Source: Limobrevibacterium gyesilva (GTDB lineage: Bacteria; Pseudomonadota; Alphaproteobacteria; Acetobacterales; Acetobacteraceae). From it: a stretch of 64,000 nt of DNA. Position 1 is the first letter of the stretch. Every line of letters starts with the position of its first letter. The notes beneath the pieces are model-generated. The model saw only the letters and a list, made by a program, of their open reading frames with translations. It searched no databases and was not told the origin of the DNA. The translations under genes and the position numbers were made by a program. The stretch lies in NCBI RefSeq assembly GCF_025989185.1, contig NZ_JAPDNT010000006.1, forward strand, positions 62,001 to 126,000, in the 5' to 3' direction. Of this stretch, positions 27,721 to 36,507 are shown piece after piece.

Positions 27721-29366
27721 TCTTCGGCACGTTCCCGCTCGACGAGGCGCTCGGGGCAGTCACCGCGCACTCGCACCGGCTGCCGGACCGCGTGCTGAAG
27801 AAAAGCGCGCTGCTCGACGAGGCCGCCATCGCCGCCCTGCGCGCCGCCGGCCGCACCGAGATCGTCGCCGCCCGCCTCGAACCGGGCGACGTGCCCGAGA
27901 ACGAGGCCGCCGACCGCATGGCCCGTGCCTTCGACGCGCCGCTGCTGTCGCGCCGCCGCGCCGTCACCGGCCGGGTGAACCTGCACGCCGACGCCCCCGG
28001 CCTGCTGCGCGTGGACGCCGCCGTCGTCGACCGCATCAACCTCATCGACGACGCGCTGACCATCGGCACCCTGCCCGATTTCACCATGGTCGCGGCCGGC
28101 GACATGGTGGCGACCCTCAAGGTCATCCCCTTCGCCGTCGCCGAGACCGTGATGCAGAAGGTCGAGGCGGTGGCGCGCACGGCGCCCGCCATCACCCTGC
28201 ACAAGTTCCGCAAGCGCACCGTCGGCCTGGTGATCTGCGAGCTGCCCGGCCTCAAGGAAAGCGTCATCGAAGGCACCATCGAGGCGACCGACGCCCGTGT
28301 CACCGGCCTGGGGGGCCGCCTGCTGGCGCCGCTGCGCTGCCCGCACGCCGAGGTGCCGATCGCCGCCGCCCTGCACCAACTCCTCGCCGCCGGCGCCGAT
28401 CTGCTGCTGGTCGCCGGCGCCTCGGCCACGGTCGACCGCCGCGATGTCGGCCCCTCCGGCGTGGTGCGCGCCGGCGGCGAGATCATTCATTTCGGCATGC
28501 CTGTCGATCCCGGCAACCTGATCTGCCTGGGCCGCATCGGCGACACCCCCGCTTTGGTCCTGCCCGGCTGCGCCCGCAGCCCCAGGGCCAACGGCATCGA
28601 CTGGGTGCTGCAGCGCATCTTCGCCGACCTCCCGATGGGACCGGCCGAGATCATGCGCATGGGCGTGGGCGGCCTGCTGAAGGACACCGACGCCCGCCCC
28701 CTGCCGCGCGCCAAGGCCGTCGCCAGGGAGGAGCCGCAGCCGAAGCGCCGCCAGTTCGCCGCCGTGGTGCTGGCCGCCGGCAAGTCCACGCGGATGGCGC
28801 CGTACAACAAGCTTCTGATCGCCGACCGCACCGGCAAGCCGATGATCGCACGGGTCGTGGACAACGTCCTGTCCTCCGGCGCGCGCCCCATCGTCGTCGT
28901 CACCGGCCATCGCGCCGAAGACGTGCGCGCCGCCCTCGGCGGCCGTCCCGTCACCTTCGTGCACGCCGACGACCACGAATCCGGCCTGTCCGCCAGCCTG
29001 AAAGCCGGCATTGCCGCGGTCCCCGCAACCGTCTCGGCCGCCATCGTCTGCCTCGGCGACATGCCGCTGGTCACCGGCCGCATCATCGACCGCCTGATCG
29101 CCAGCTACGACACTGACGAGGGCCGTTGCATCGTGGTCCCCACGCACCAGGGCAAGACCGGCAACCCGATCCTGTGGGACCGCCGCTATTTCCCGGAAAT
29201 CCGCGCGCTGTCCGGCGATGTCGGCGCCCGCGCCCTGCTGAAGCGGCACATGGAGCAGGTGGAGGAAGTCGAGGTCAAGGACGACTCCGTGCTGCGCGAC
29301 TTCGACACGGTGGACAGCCTGGCCACGCTGCCACAGCGCCTGCGCCCCGTGGATGTCGGACAGTAA
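27717..29366 (+). CDS. molybdopterin-binding / MobA-like nucleotidyltransferase fusion (MocA type)
   Basis: A 549-residue two-domain protein. Residues about 1-330 resemble the MoeA/MogA-type molybdopterin-binding fold (LLLVAGASATVDRRDVGPSGVVRAGGEI). From about residue 345 the nucleotidyltransferase begins, with AAVVLAAGKSTRMAPYNKLL and later CLGDMPLVTGRIIDRL and TGNPILWDRRYF. The C-terminal part should add CMP to molybdopterin to give the cytosine dinucleotide cofactor used by xanthine-oxidase-family enzymes. It ends the coupled operon. Confidence 0.88.
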   Translation: MIFGTFPLDEALGAVTAHSHRLPDRVLKKSALLDEAAIAALRAAGRTEIVAARLEPGDVPENEAADRMARAFDAPLLSRRRAVTGRVNLHADAPGLLRVDAAVVDRINLIDDALTIGTLPDFTMVAAGDMVATLKVIPFAVAETVMQKVEAVARTAPAITLHKFRKRTVGLVICELPGLKESVIEGTIEATDARVTGLGGRLLAPLRCPHAEVPIAAALHQLLAAGADLLLVAGASATVDRRDVGPSGVVRAGGEIIHFGMPVDPGNLICLGRIGDTPALVLPGCARSPRANGIDWVLQRIFADLPMGPAEIMRMGVGGLLKDTDARPLPRAKAVAREEPQPKRRQFAAVVLAAGKSTRMAPYNKLLIADRTGKPMIARVVDNVLSSGARPIVVVTGHRAEDVRAALGGRPVTFVHADDHESGLSASLKAGIAAVPATVSAAIVCLGDMPLVTGRIIDRLIASYDTDEGRCIVVPTHQGKTGNPILWDRRYFPEIRALSGDVGARALLKRHMEQVEEVEVKDDSVLRDFDTVDSLATLPQRLRPVDVGQ

Positions 29367-29541
29367 CAAAGGCTGCACGCATCCGGCGAAACCGGCCGCC
29401 TGATACCGGCGATCACGCCTGTTTCGCCGCCCCTGTGGCCGGTCCCGTATTGAACGCCATCCCATCGCTCCCCTAGCATCGGCGCCCTTGCTTTGGCCAT
29501 CCGGAGGCGGAAAACCGCCCCGGCAACAGAGGGGCTTGTTC

Positions 29542-31107
29542 ATGAAACGGAGAGACTTCCTCGCGGCCGGCGCCGCTGTCCTGGCGGCACCGCGGATCGC
29601 GGCGGCCCAGGGATCGCGAACGCTGAAATTCGTCCCGCATGCCGACCTGGCGTCGCTCGACCCGGTCTGGACCACGGCGGACATCACCCGCAACTTCTCG
29701 CTCGCCGTCTTCGACACGCTCTACGGCCTCGACGCGTCGCTGACCCCGCGCCTGCAGATGCTGGCAGGCGAGCGCGTCGAGAACGACGGCAAGCTGTGGG
29801 AACTCACGCTGCGCGACGGCCTGAAATTCCACGACGGCACCCCCGTCCTGGCGCGCGACGTGGTGGCCAGCATCCAGCGCAGCGGCAAGCGCGACGCCCT
29901 GGTCAGCGTGCTCGCCAGCCGCATCGACGAAATCTCCGCACCCTCGGACAAGACCGTCCGCATCCGGCTCAAGCGGGCGTTCCCGCTGCTGCGCGACGCG
30001 CTGGCGCAATACGCCGCCTGCATCATGCCCGAGCGCCTGGCCCGCACCGACGCCAACGCCCAGGTGCCGGAGATCGTCGGCAGCGGCCCGTTCCGGTTCC
30101 TCGCGAACGAGCGCGTGCCCGGCTCGCTCGTGGCGTTCGCCCGCAACGAGGCCTATGTGCCGCGCGCCGACGGCACCCCGAGTTTCACCGCCGGCCCGAA
30201 GGTCGCGTATTTCGACCGGGTGGAATGGCAGATGCTGCCCGACCCCGCCACCGCCGCCGCCGCCGTGGGCTCCGGCGAGATCGACTGGTGGGAGAACCCG
30301 CCGATCGACCTGGTGCCGTCGCTCAAGCGCAACGCGGCCCTGACGATCAAGGTCATCGACCCCTACGGCTCGATCGGCTGCCTGCGCTTCAACCACCTGC
30401 ACCCGCCCTTCGACAACGTGGCCATCCGCCGCGTGGTGCTGTCGGTGGTGAACCAGGACGAGTTCATGACCGCCTATGCGGGCGCGGACCCCAGCATCAT
30501 CAAGAACCCCGCCGGCCTGTTCGCCCCCGGCTCGCCGCTGGCGAGCGATGCCGGGACGGAGGCGCTGGGCCGGGTCAAGGACATGGCGCAGGCCAAGCGC
30601 GACCTCGCCGCCGCCGGCTACAAGGGCGAGCGCATCGTCGTGCTGGGCGCCACCACCATCCCGCCGCTGCACGCCTATTCCCAGATCGCCGTCGACCTGC
30701 TGCGGCGCATCGGCATGAACGTGGACTACGTGGCGGTGGACTGGGGCACGGTGGTGCAGCGCCGCGCCAGCCGCGAGCCGATCGACAAGGGCGGCTGGAA
30801 CATCTTCCTCACCAATCTCGGCGGCACCGGCAACGTCTCCCCGGCCGCGAGCTCGGCCATCCGCAGCGGTCCGGCCGCCTGGTTCGGCTGGCCGGACAAC
30901 CCGAAGATGGAGGAACTGCGCGAGGCCTGGCTGGACGCGCCAGACCTGGCCGCCCAGAAGGCGGTGGCGAAGCAGATGCAGCTGCTGATGTTCGAGACCG
31001 TGCCCTTCGTGCCGCTGGGCTTCTATTCGGGCCCGAACGTGTTCCGCTCCACGCTGCGCGACATCCGCGACGGCTTCCCGCAGATGTACGGCGTGCGGCG
31101 GGCCTGA
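29542..31107 (+). CDS. ABC transporter substrate-binding protein, family 5, copy C
   Basis: A 521-residue DppA-like binding protein. It has the signal MKRRDFLAAGAAVLAAPRIAAAQ and then LKFVPHADLASLDPVWTTADITRNF and KLWELTLRDGLKFHDGTPVLARDVVA. The chosen start at 29542 lies at the twin-arginine signal. The gene follows the molybdenum maturation operon by 175 bases and has no permease partner. Its TGA stop is directly followed by a copy of the 161-base repeat. The ligand is unknown. Confidence 0.87.
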   Translation: MKRRDFLAAGAAVLAAPRIAAAQGSRTLKFVPHADLASLDPVWTTADITRNFSLAVFDTLYGLDASLTPRLQMLAGERVENDGKLWELTLRDGLKFHDGTPVLARDVVASIQRSGKRDALVSVLASRIDEISAPSDKTVRIRLKRAFPLLRDALAQYAACIMPERLARTDANAQVPEIVGSGPFRFLANERVPGSLVAFARNEAYVPRADGTPSFTAGPKVAYFDRVEWQMLPDPATAAAAVGSGEIDWWENPPIDLVPSLKRNAALTIKVIDPYGSIGCLRFNHLHPPFDNVAIRRVVLSVVNQDEFMTAYAGADPSIIKNPAGLFAPGSPLASDAGTEALGRVKDMAQAKRDLAAAGYKGERIVVLGATTIPPLHAYSQIAVDLLRRIGMNVDYVAVDWGTVVQRRASREPIDKGGWNIFLTNLGGTGNVSPAASSAIRSGPAAWFGWPDNPKMEELREAWLDAPDLAAQKAVAKQMQLLMFETVPFVPLGFYSGPNVFRSTLRDIRDGFPQMYGVRRA

Positions 31108-31268
31108 TACCAACGGTCCTTGACGATGACCCTTCCATCGTCAAGGGCCGTTGGTATCGCGCGCCGATCCGCTTGCGGCACGCAAGCGCGTGCCTGTCGC
31201 GGGCTTGGTGGGCGGCGGCGCGCAAAATAACGACTCATACCAGCGGTCATTCTTCATGGCCGCTGGTA
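31108..31268 (+). repeat. 161-base palindromic repeat, copy 1 (MITE-like)
   Basis: Runs TACCAACGG...CCGCTGGTA. Hairpin B (31108-31156) has a 21-pair stem with one wobble pair and a 7-base loop. Hairpin A (31234-31272, extending into the flank) has about 17 pairs. A GC-rich core with nested inverted repeats lies between. It is flanked by TGA on both sides (31105-31107 and 31269-31271), the left one being the stop codon of the binding protein. It is in the opposite orientation to copies 2 and 3. Confidence 0.88.
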
Positions 31269-31397
31269 TGAGGCCGGCGGCGGACACGACCAGGCGTGAT
31301 GCCGGGGGGGCCATCTTGATCAGATGGGTGGCCCCCTGATGGCAACTCTGTGCCAAATTGCGGCCGTGGCAGCCGCAACACAGGGAGCCATCCGCGC

Positions 31398-31727
31398 ATG
31401 GCACGCGCCCCCGGGACTCTGGCCCTCACGGTCCTGCTCGCCGTGTCGGCCTGCAGCCGTGAGACGCCCGACTCCCGTACCCCTAACCTCTCCTCCGGAG
31501 CCTCCTTGTCCGCGCTGATCGGCGCCGGCGAGGTCGAGCTGGTGCAGCGCCTGGGCCAGCCCACACGCAGCTTCGACACGGCGGGGCTGCGCTACGTCGT
31601 CTACGAGCGCACCGATATCTGGCAGATGCGCATGCGGCTGCCGGCAACCTTCACCTGCCGGACGACCTTCATCCTCGACGCCGGCCATGTGCGGTCGTTC
31701 GACCGCACCGGCATCGGCTGCGCGTGA
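31398..31727 (+). CDS. small lipoprotein of unknown function
   Basis: A 109-residue protein. MARAPGTLALTVLLAVSAC is a lipoprotein signal with lipobox AVSAC. The mature part (LSALIGAGEVELVQRLGQPTRSFDTAGLRYVVYER) resembles the start-of-helix plus strand layout of SmpA/BamE-like small lipoproteins, but I would not assign it. TFTCRTTFILDAGHV and IGC add further cysteines. It lies 10 bases upstream of the GNAT gene and is probably cotranscribed with it. Confidence 0.65.
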   Translation: MARAPGTLALTVLLAVSACSRETPDSRTPNLSSGASLSALIGAGEVELVQRLGQPTRSFDTAGLRYVVYERTDIWQMRMRLPATFTCRTTFILDAGHVRSFDRTGIGCA

Positions 31728-31737
31728 GCGGCACCAG

Positions 31738-32232
31738 ATGATGCAGTGGCGCGCCATGACCCAGGACGACCTGCCGGACGTCGCGCGCATCGCCGACGCC
31801 GTTCACCCGGACCATCCGGAAGACATCTCGATCTTCGCCGAGCGGCTGCGCCTGCACCCCGCCGGCTGCTTCGTGCTGGACGGCGCGGCCGGCTACCTGG
31901 TCAGCCACCCCTGGCGCGCGCTCGACCCGCCGGCGCTGAACCATCTTCTCGGCGCCCTTCCCGCGGCGCCCGACACCTACTACCTCCACGACATCGCCCT
32001 GCTCCCGCGCGCCCGCGGCACCGGCGCCGCGGCGGCGATCGTGCGCGCCATCATCGGCCACGCCGCCGCCGCCGGCTTGCCCGGCGTGTCGCTGATCGCC
32101 GTTGGCGCCTCGGCGCCCTTCTGGGAAGCCCAAGGGTTCATCGCACTCGACAACCCGGCGATGGCGGCCAAGCTGGCCAGCTACGGCACCGGGAGCCGCT
32201 ACATGGTCCGCGACACGCGGCGCGCGCCCTGA
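31738..32232 (+). CDS. GNAT family N-acetyltransferase
   Basis: About 164 residues with the GNAT layout: N-terminal WRAMTQDDLPDVARIADAV, central YLVSHPWRAL, and the acetyl-CoA loop YYLHDIALLPRARGTGAAAAIVRAIIGHA near residue 82, where RGTGAA is the pyrophosphate loop. FWEAQGFIALDN near 128 is the usual C-terminal segment. Acceptor unknown. ATGs at 31738, 31741 and 31756 compete, and the ribosome site is weak. Confidence 0.8.
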   Translation: MMQWRAMTQDDLPDVARIADAVHPDHPEDISIFAERLRLHPAGCFVLDGAAGYLVSHPWRALDPPALNHLLGALPAAPDTYYLHDIALLPRARGTGAAAAIVRAIIGHAAAAGLPGVSLIAVGASAPFWEAQGFIALDNPAMAAKLASYGTGSRYMVRDTRRAP

Positions 32233-32259
32233 TCCAGGCGCCAGACCCGATCGAACCAA

Positions 32260-32904
32260 TTACCGAGGACGGCGCCGGGCCGGCGCCAGCGGCCCCGGCA
32301 GCGCGCGCTCGGCATCGGCCAGCAGCCGCGCCGCGTGGCGCCGCCAGAACACCCAGCCGCCAACGCCGGCGATCCCGGCCAGCACCAGCATGGTCCAGCC
32401 GACCGGCCCGAGGAACTGGTGAATCCGGTCGCCCAGCACGTAGGCGCCAAGCCCGACAAGCGTCGCCCAGACCACGCCGCCGGCGACATTGAACGCGAAG
32501 AAGCTTCCCCACGGCATCCGGTTGGCACCGGCCAGCAGGGCCGCGAGCGCGCGCAGAATGGCGACGAACCGACCGAAGAACACCATCTTGCCGCCGTGCC
32601 GCAGGAACAGGTATTGCCCCAGCTTGAGCCTGTCTTCAGCCAACCCCATGCGCCGCCCATGGCGCAGCAGCAGCGGGTAGCCGGCCTCACGCCCGATCCA
32701 GTAGCCGATATTGTCGCCGATCACCGCCCCAGTGGCGGCGGCGGCGATCACCAGGGCGATGCCGAGCCGGTGGGTCGTGCCCGCATAGATCGCCGCCGCC
32801 ACCAGCGTCGTCTCCCCCGGAACCGGCAGACCGATGCTCTCGAGCCCGACGACAACGGCAACCACCCAGTAGCCATAGATGGCGATCAGGTCGGCAAGCG
32901 GCAT
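32260..32904 (-). CDS. DedA family membrane protein
   Basis: A 214-residue inner-membrane protein. LESIGLPVPGETTLVAAAIYAG near residue 21 and GRFVAILRALAALLAGANRMPWGSFFAFNVAGGVVWATLVGLGAY near 110 are the two DedA/VTT hallmarks, containing the conserved glutamate and arginines. DedA proteins are likely lipid-carrier or phospholipid flippases needed for envelope homeostasis. The ATG at 32904 is preferred; the frame is open to 32979. It stands alone, leftward, with copy 2 of the repeat upstream. Confidence 0.85.
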   Translation of the reverse strand: MPLADLIAIYGYWVVAVVVGLESIGLPVPGETTLVAAAIYAGTTHRLGIALVIAAAATGAVIGDNIGYWIGREAGYPLLLRHGRRMGLAEDRLKLGQYLFLRHGGKMVFFGRFVAILRALAALLAGANRMPWGSFFAFNVAGGVVWATLVGLGAYVLGDRIHQFLGPVGWTMLVLAGIAGVGGWVFWRRHAARLLADAERALPGPLAPARRRPR

Positions 32905-32992
32905 GTGCAGCAAGTGGAACACGGCGCCCCCCGGCGGGATCGCGCGCGGGCCGCATTGCTGCGGCCTGCCCCCCAACACTATCCCGGCGTCA

Positions 32993-33153
32993 TACCAGCG
33001 GCCATGAAGAATGACCGCTGGTACGAGTCGTTATTTGGCGCGCCGCCGCCCACCAAGCCCGCGACAGGCACGCGCTTGCGTGCCGCAAGCGGATCGGCGC
33101 GCGATATCAACGGCCCTCGACGATGGAAGGGTCATCGTCAAGGGCCGTTGGTA
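32993..33153 (-). repeat. 161-base palindromic repeat, copy 2 (MITE-like)
   Basis: Same length and layout as copy 1, reversed: hairpin A on the left (TACCAGCGG), hairpin B on the right (CCGTTGGTA). It is flanked by TCA at 32990-32992 and 33154-33156. The right one, read on the minus strand, is the TGA stop of the aldolase gene. It differs from copy 3 at about six positions by eye. Confidence 0.88.
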
Positions 33154-33936
33154 TCAGTCGCGATATGACGGATCGGTATCGTCCAGCAGCCGCAGCAGCG
33201 ACGGCCAGGCCGTATTCCCCAGCTTCAGCGAAAAGTCCTTGTTGCCGACCAGGTCTCCGAACCAGGAAGCCGTCTGCTCCGAGACCGGATGCAGGGCCGC
33301 GCCGCCGGCCAGCGCCGCCACTTGCGCCGCGCAGGCCTTCTCCAGCGTGTGCATCAGCCAGAACGTCTCGGCCACGGTTCGCCCGCAGGCCAGCAGGCCG
33401 TGGTTGCGCATGATCAGCGCCGGGTGCGGGCCAAGATCGCGCGCCAACGCGGCACGCCCCTCCACCCCGTGCTCCATGTGCTCGATGTCGTGGTAGCCGA
33501 TATTCCCATGGAAGAAGCAGGCGTGCTGGCTGGCCGGAAGCAGCCCCTGCGCCTGCATCGACACCGCGATGCCGGCCACCGAGTGCGTGTGCATCACGCA
33601 GATGGCGTCCGCCCGCGCCATATGGATCGCCGAGTGAATCACGAAGCCGGCCGGGTTCACCCGATAGGGCGATTCCATCACCGGGTTGCCGTCGCAGTCG
33701 ATCTTCACCAGCGACGAGGCGGTCACCTGCTCGAACAGCATGCCGTGCGGATTGATCAGGAAGTGCTGGCGGTCGCTGCCCGGCACCTCCACCGAGGTGT
33801 GCGTGGCGGTCAGGTCGGCCCAGCCGTAGCGCGCGATCAACCGGTAGCAGGCGGCGAGATCGACCCGCGCCTGCCATTCTTCCGGCGAGACCCGCGAACG
33901 GACCGACGGGATCGTGATCGCAGAGATGTTTGTCAT
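33154..33936 (-). CDS. class II aldolase/adducin family protein
   Basis: A 260-residue cytosolic enzyme. Family features: ARYGWADLTATHTSVEV near residue 36, NPHGMLFEQVTASSLVKID near 62, VIHSAIHMARADAICVMHTHSVAG near 98 (zinc histidines HTH) and MRNHGLLACG near 168 (third zinc histidine). Members cleave or epimerise sugar phosphates or related acids. It follows the family 5 binding protein and HD-domain genes on the same strand, so a small catabolic operon is likely. Its stop codon abuts the repeat. Confidence 0.85.
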   Translation of the reverse strand: MTNISAITIPSVRSRVSPEEWQARVDLAACYRLIARYGWADLTATHTSVEVPGSDRQHFLINPHGMLFEQVTASSLVKIDCDGNPVMESPYRVNPAGFVIHSAIHMARADAICVMHTHSVAGIAVSMQAQGLLPASQHACFFHGNIGYHDIEHMEHGVEGRAALARDLGPHPALIMRNHGLLACGRTVAETFWLMHTLEKACAAQVAALAGGAALHPVSEQTASWFGDLVGNKDFSLKLGNTAWPSLLRLLDDTDPSYRD

Positions 33937-33955
33937 GTCTGTGCTCCTGCGCCGT

Positions 33956-35533
33956 TCAGGCGCGCCGTATGTTCCAGGGCAGTGGGTTGGTCGCGGGTAT
34001 CCGGTCGACGATATTGCTGCGGTGCGCGGTGGCGGGATAGTACTGGCCGAGCGGGATGATCGGCGCGGTCTCGAAGGCCTGGCGCTGGATCGCGTCGAAT
34101 ATCACCTGCTTCTCGGCGTCGGTCGCGGCCTGCGACCAGGCATCGGTGAGACGCTCGACCTCGGCGTTCTCGTACCAGCCGAACCAGCCGGCCTGGCCCT
34201 GGCCGCGGACGTAGTAGTTCAGGGCCGGGTTGGTGATCGACACGCTGTTGGTCCAGGTGTGGAAGATGTTCCAGCCGCCGGCGTCAACCCCGGCCTTGGA
34301 GGTCCGCCGCTGGCCCAGCGTGCCCCAATCCATCTGCTGCAGATCCACATTCATCCCGAGCTGCTTGAGCAGGTCGGCGGTCACTTCGCCCAGCGGCGCG
34401 ATCGAGGGGAAGTCGGCCGGGTTCATCACCACGACGCGCTCGCCGCCATAGCCCGCCGCGCGGATCGCCGCGCGCGCACGCGCCAGGTCGCGCGGCTGGT
34501 TCATCACGCCGGCGCCGAGCTCCTTCACGAAGGGTATGCCGCACGGGAACATGGCGGCGCAGTTGTGCCAGCGAACGTTCTCCCCGTTCACGGCGCGCAT
34601 GTAATCCGCCTGGTCCACGGCAGCGAGCACCGCCGCGCGCAGCTTCGGATTGTTGAACGGCGGAACCAGCGCGTTGAATCGCAGGATCGAGATGAACCCG
34701 AGATCGTCGACCTGCGTCACCTTCACGCCGCTGTCGCGCGCGAACAGCGGGATCAGGTCGGGATGCGCGAGTTCCCACCAGTCGACCTCGTTGTTGCGCA
34801 GCGCGCCGGCGGCGGTCGCCGGATCGGGGATGATCTGCCACTCGATCCGGTCGAAGAACGCACGCTTCCCGCCGGCCATGAAATTGGCTGGCTCCTGGCG
34901 CGGCACATAACCCTCGAAGCGCGCATACGCCACGCGGCTGCCGGCGACGAACTCGTCCTTCAGGAAGCGGAAGGGGCCCGAGCCCACCATCTCGGTGATC
35001 GCCGTGTTCGCATCCGTCTTCGCCAGCCGCTCCGGCATGATGAACGCCACCACGGAGGCCGGCTTGGCGATGGCATCGAGCAGCGGCGCGAACGGCCGGT
35101 TGAGGCGGATGCGGATGGTGCGGTCGTCGGCCGCCTCCCACGCATCCACGAACCGGGCAAGGGTCTGGCCGAAGCTGTCGCGCTTGCTCCAGCGCACCAG
35201 GCTCGCCACGCAGTCGGCGGCGCGCACGGCTTCGCCGTCGTGGAACTTCAGCCCGTCGCGCAGCCTGATCTGCCAGACGCGCCCGTCGGCGGAAACGTCG
35301 TGGCCCTCGGCCATCTGCGGCTGCGGCCGGAGGTTGCTGTCCACGCTGTAAAGCGTATCGAACACCGCGTAGCCATGAGCCGAGGTGACCGAGGCCGTGG
35401 TCCAGACCGGGTCGAGCGCCGTGAGGCTCGTCTGCGGAACCATGCGCAGCGTCCGCGCGCGCGCAGGCTGGGCGATGGCGGGCGCGGCCAGAAGCGCGGC
35501 GCCGGCGCCGGCGAGAAGTGTGCGTCGGTGCAT
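33956..35533 (-). CDS. ABC transporter substrate-binding protein, family 5, copy D
   Basis: A 525-residue peptide-class binding protein with a Tat-like signal (MHRRTLLAGAGAALLAAPAIAQ), then LRMVPQTSLTALDPVWTTASV, GRVWQIRLRDGLKFHDGEAVRAADC and a C-terminal NPLPWNIRRA. An AAGGAG ribosome site supports the ATG at 35533 over that at 35548. It is closest in style to copies A and B. The aldolase lies 19 bases downstream, so the ligand is probably catabolised by neighbouring enzymes. No permease is adjacent. Confidence 0.88.
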   Translation of the reverse strand: MHRRTLLAGAGAALLAAPAIAQPARARTLRMVPQTSLTALDPVWTTASVTSAHGYAVFDTLYSVDSNLRPQPQMAEGHDVSADGRVWQIRLRDGLKFHDGEAVRAADCVASLVRWSKRDSFGQTLARFVDAWEAADDRTIRIRLNRPFAPLLDAIAKPASVVAFIMPERLAKTDANTAITEMVGSGPFRFLKDEFVAGSRVAYARFEGYVPRQEPANFMAGGKRAFFDRIEWQIIPDPATAAGALRNNEVDWWELAHPDLIPLFARDSGVKVTQVDDLGFISILRFNALVPPFNNPKLRAAVLAAVDQADYMRAVNGENVRWHNCAAMFPCGIPFVKELGAGVMNQPRDLARARAAIRAAGYGGERVVVMNPADFPSIAPLGEVTADLLKQLGMNVDLQQMDWGTLGQRRTSKAGVDAGGWNIFHTWTNSVSITNPALNYYVRGQGQAGWFGWYENAEVERLTDAWSQAATDAEKQVIFDAIQRQAFETAPIIPLGQYYPATAHRSNIVDRIPATNPLPWNIRRA

Positions 35534-35558
35534 GCCGATCTCCTTCATTGCGGCCGGC

Positions 35559-36161
35559 CTATTGCGCCGCCGCCGCGCGCGTCGCGTAGGGATGGCGCGC
35601 GTACAATCTCTCCGTGCCTTGCATGAACACGCGCCGGACCATCGGCTCGAAGGCCTCCAGCGGCAGGTTGTCGTAGGCGCCGTCGAAGCAGCTCTGGTCG
35701 AAGCGTTCGCAGAAATCGAGCGTCCGCTCGAAGGCCGGGTGGCCCTGGTATTTCAGGCAGGCCTCGCGGTCATAGCGCGAATGGTCGCGGAAATGCAGCT
35801 GGAACACCGGATGATTGGCAACCATCCAGTAGTTCTCCGGGGAGACGAAATTCTTCACCACCTCGCCGGCGATGTCGCCGTGATTGAACGGGTCCAGGAA
35901 CTCGCCGATGTCATGCAGCAGGGCGCAGACGACGTACTCCTCGTCCATGCCGGCGCGCAGGGCCTTGGTCCCGGCCTGCAGCGCATGGGTGTAGGCATTG
36001 ATGGCCCATCCGCTCGTCGCGACCGACTCCTGGCTGCGCAGAAGAGTCAGAACGTGGTCTCCGGCCGTGGAAATGTCACGCGCCCTGGAGCGATCGAACA
36101 CCTTCTGCCATTCCTCGGCCGTCGTATCCCGGAAGCTGGGTGCTGCGATGAACGCGGTCAT
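35559..36161 (-). CDS. HD-domain protein (possible mixed-valent diiron oxygenase or phosphohydrolase)
   Basis: A 200-residue protein. The HD metal motif is VVCALLHDIGEFLDPFNHGDIAGEVV near residue 79, with an upstream histidine in YTHALQAG and a later RDHSRYDREACLKYQGHPAFERTL. This helical layout resembles PhnZ/inositol-oxygenase-like HD oxygenases as well as hydrolases, so the chemistry is unresolved. It is the first gene of the leftward unit with copy D and the aldolase. Start by GAGAGAAGC and ATG at 36161. Confidence 0.75.
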   Translation of the reverse strand: MTAFIAAPSFRDTTAEEWQKVFDRSRARDISTAGDHVLTLLRSQESVATSGWAINAYTHALQAGTKALRAGMDEEYVVCALLHDIGEFLDPFNHGDIAGEVVKNFVSPENYWMVANHPVFQLHFRDHSRYDREACLKYQGHPAFERTLDFCERFDQSCFDGAYDNLPLEAFEPMVRRVFMQGTERLYARHPYATRAAAAQ

Positions 36162-36507
36162 GCTTCTCTCTCGTTCTGGTGGTGGATCACGCGCGCCAGA
36201 CAATGCTGGCGGAAACGGGCGGGATGTTCGGACATCTACAGATGATGTCAACTCCGGACATGTAACATAGCCATTCCGGCCGCAATAATTCCCCTGGCAT
36301 TGCTTGTCGTTTCGTGTACGACCCGATCGCTGCGCGCCGATGATGCCGTGCGCAGCCGTCCCGCCGAACACCGAACTGTGACTGCGCCCGCGCCCGCCGC
36401 GCACGGATCGCCGCATCACCGCCGCATTGACACGCTACCTGCGCGCATCCGTCACACCCAATGGGAACAGCATCCGGTATCATTCGCCGGCTCAGGGGGG
36501 CAGCGCC
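36162..36507. promoter_or_regulatory. divergent promoter region with inverted repeat
   Basis: A 346-base gap between the leftward HD-domain operon and the rightward oxidoreductase. It holds GACATC/GATGTC as an inverted repeat (36231-36236 and 36244-36249) within 90 bases of the HD gene start, beside two GGACAT half sites. A local repressor operator is plausible; no regulator gene is adjacent. No coding frame is convincing here. Confidence 0.4.

Noticed and set aside
31306-31336. Imperfect G/C-run stem-loop after repeat copy 1
   Set aside because: The stem has a bulge of four bases and depends on homopolymer pairing; no clear role.
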